The notes under the pieces were generated by a model, which saw nothing but the letters and a program-made list of their open reading frames with translations, ran no database searches and was not told where the DNA came from. Of a stretch of 13,532 nucleotides of DNA, positions 13,460 through 13,532 are shown in pieces (the first letter of the stretch is position 1; every line of letters begins with the position of its first letter). This DNA comes from Parvularculaceae bacterium (GTDB lineage Bacteria; Pseudomonadota; Alphaproteobacteria; Caulobacterales; Parvularculaceae): contig SHAI01000043.1 of NCBI GenBank assembly GCA_004213235.1, positions 1-13,532 of the forward strand, read 5' to 3'. A program made the position numbers and the translations under genes.

Positions 13460-13532
13460 ATGGAAGAACTTAGGCGCGCGCCGGATTTACTCGGCGAATC
13501 CCCAATATTTTTGGACACGCTGGCACATGTAT
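13460..13532 (+). CDS. pspF: Phage shock operon transcriptional activator PspF, N-terminal end (truncated by window edge)
   Basis: The ATG at 13460 opens a frame that reads MEELRRAPDLLGESPIFLDT followed by LAHV and then leaves the window. The segment LLGESPIFLDTLAHV corresponds closely to the start of the E. coli PspF AAA+ domain (LLGEANSFLEVLEQV), just before the expected Walker A region. PspF is a sigma-54 enhancer-binding protein that lacks a regulatory N-terminal domain and is held inactive by PspA. Its place, divergent from the psp operon and facing the sigma-54 site, fits the standard layout. Only 24 codons are visible and the ribosome site is weak, so the call rests on this short match plus context. 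Confidence 0.8.
   Translation, partial: MEELRRAPDLLGESPIFLDTLAHV

Noticed and set aside
1..13532. Mobile element, prophage, toxin-antitoxin, CRISPR or defence island
   Set aside because: No transposase, integrase, spaced repeats or known defence domains were found; the phage shock genes are a chromosomal stress system, not phage genes.

Overview
The window looks like a chromosomal segment of a Gram-negative alphaproteobacterium, probably a free-living, possibly marine one. The supports are the minus-strand order ppx, rlmE, guaB (a neighbourhood I recall from alphaproteobacteria), an alginate-export-family outer-membrane porin, a nitrate-sensing chemoreceptor and a pspF/pspABC envelope-stress locus. 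No rRNA, tRNA, CRISPR array, transposase or phage gene was seen. Base composition is moderate in the genes and clearly AT-rich in two regulatory gaps (about 2150-2440 and 13330-13460).

Layout. (1) 1-788, minus: the N-terminal 262 residues of a NIT-domain chemoreceptor-like protein, cut by the window edge. (2) 874-2148, minus: an alginate-export-family porin. (3) 2439-3515, plus: a membrane-anchored, probably periplasmic alpha/beta hydrolase, divergent from the porin. (4) 3516-3781: a GC-rich, repeat- and hairpin-rich gap with no convincing gene. (5) 3782-5326, minus: an acyl-CoA ligase, divergent across a 214-bp gap from (6) 5541-6626, plus: an M14-family zinc carboxypeptidase/deacylase-like protein. 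(7) 6699-11111, minus: a housekeeping operon read as ppx, a possible small ORF, rlmE, a tyrosine-phosphatase-like gene, then guaB. (8) 11320-13217, minus: an envelope-stress operon read as a 50-residue membrane protein, pspA, pspB, pspC, a 53-residue membrane protein, then a strong intrinsic terminator at about 11261-11295. (9) 13460-13532, plus: the first 24 codons of pspF.

The most coherent system is the psp locus. A site matching the sigma-54 consensus with exact GG-N10-GC spacing (TTGGCACGCTTCTGGCA, minus strand, 13311-13327) lies upstream of the operon, and the divergent pspF start encodes the matching enhancer-binding activator. This follows the enterobacterial scheme: PspF activates sigma-54 transcription, PspA acts at the membrane, and PspB/PspC relay membrane stress. 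The unusual points are two unnamed small membrane proteins at the two ends of the operon, a natural eight-histidine run at the N-terminus of PspC, and a repeat-born hydrophilic insert in PspA.

Several starts were moved inside the longest open frame because a ribosome-binding site or signal peptide fits better: porin, hydrolase, acyl-CoA ligase, guaB, pspC and both small psp-linked genes. The two edge genes (NIT chemoreceptor and pspF) were read directly from the sequence.
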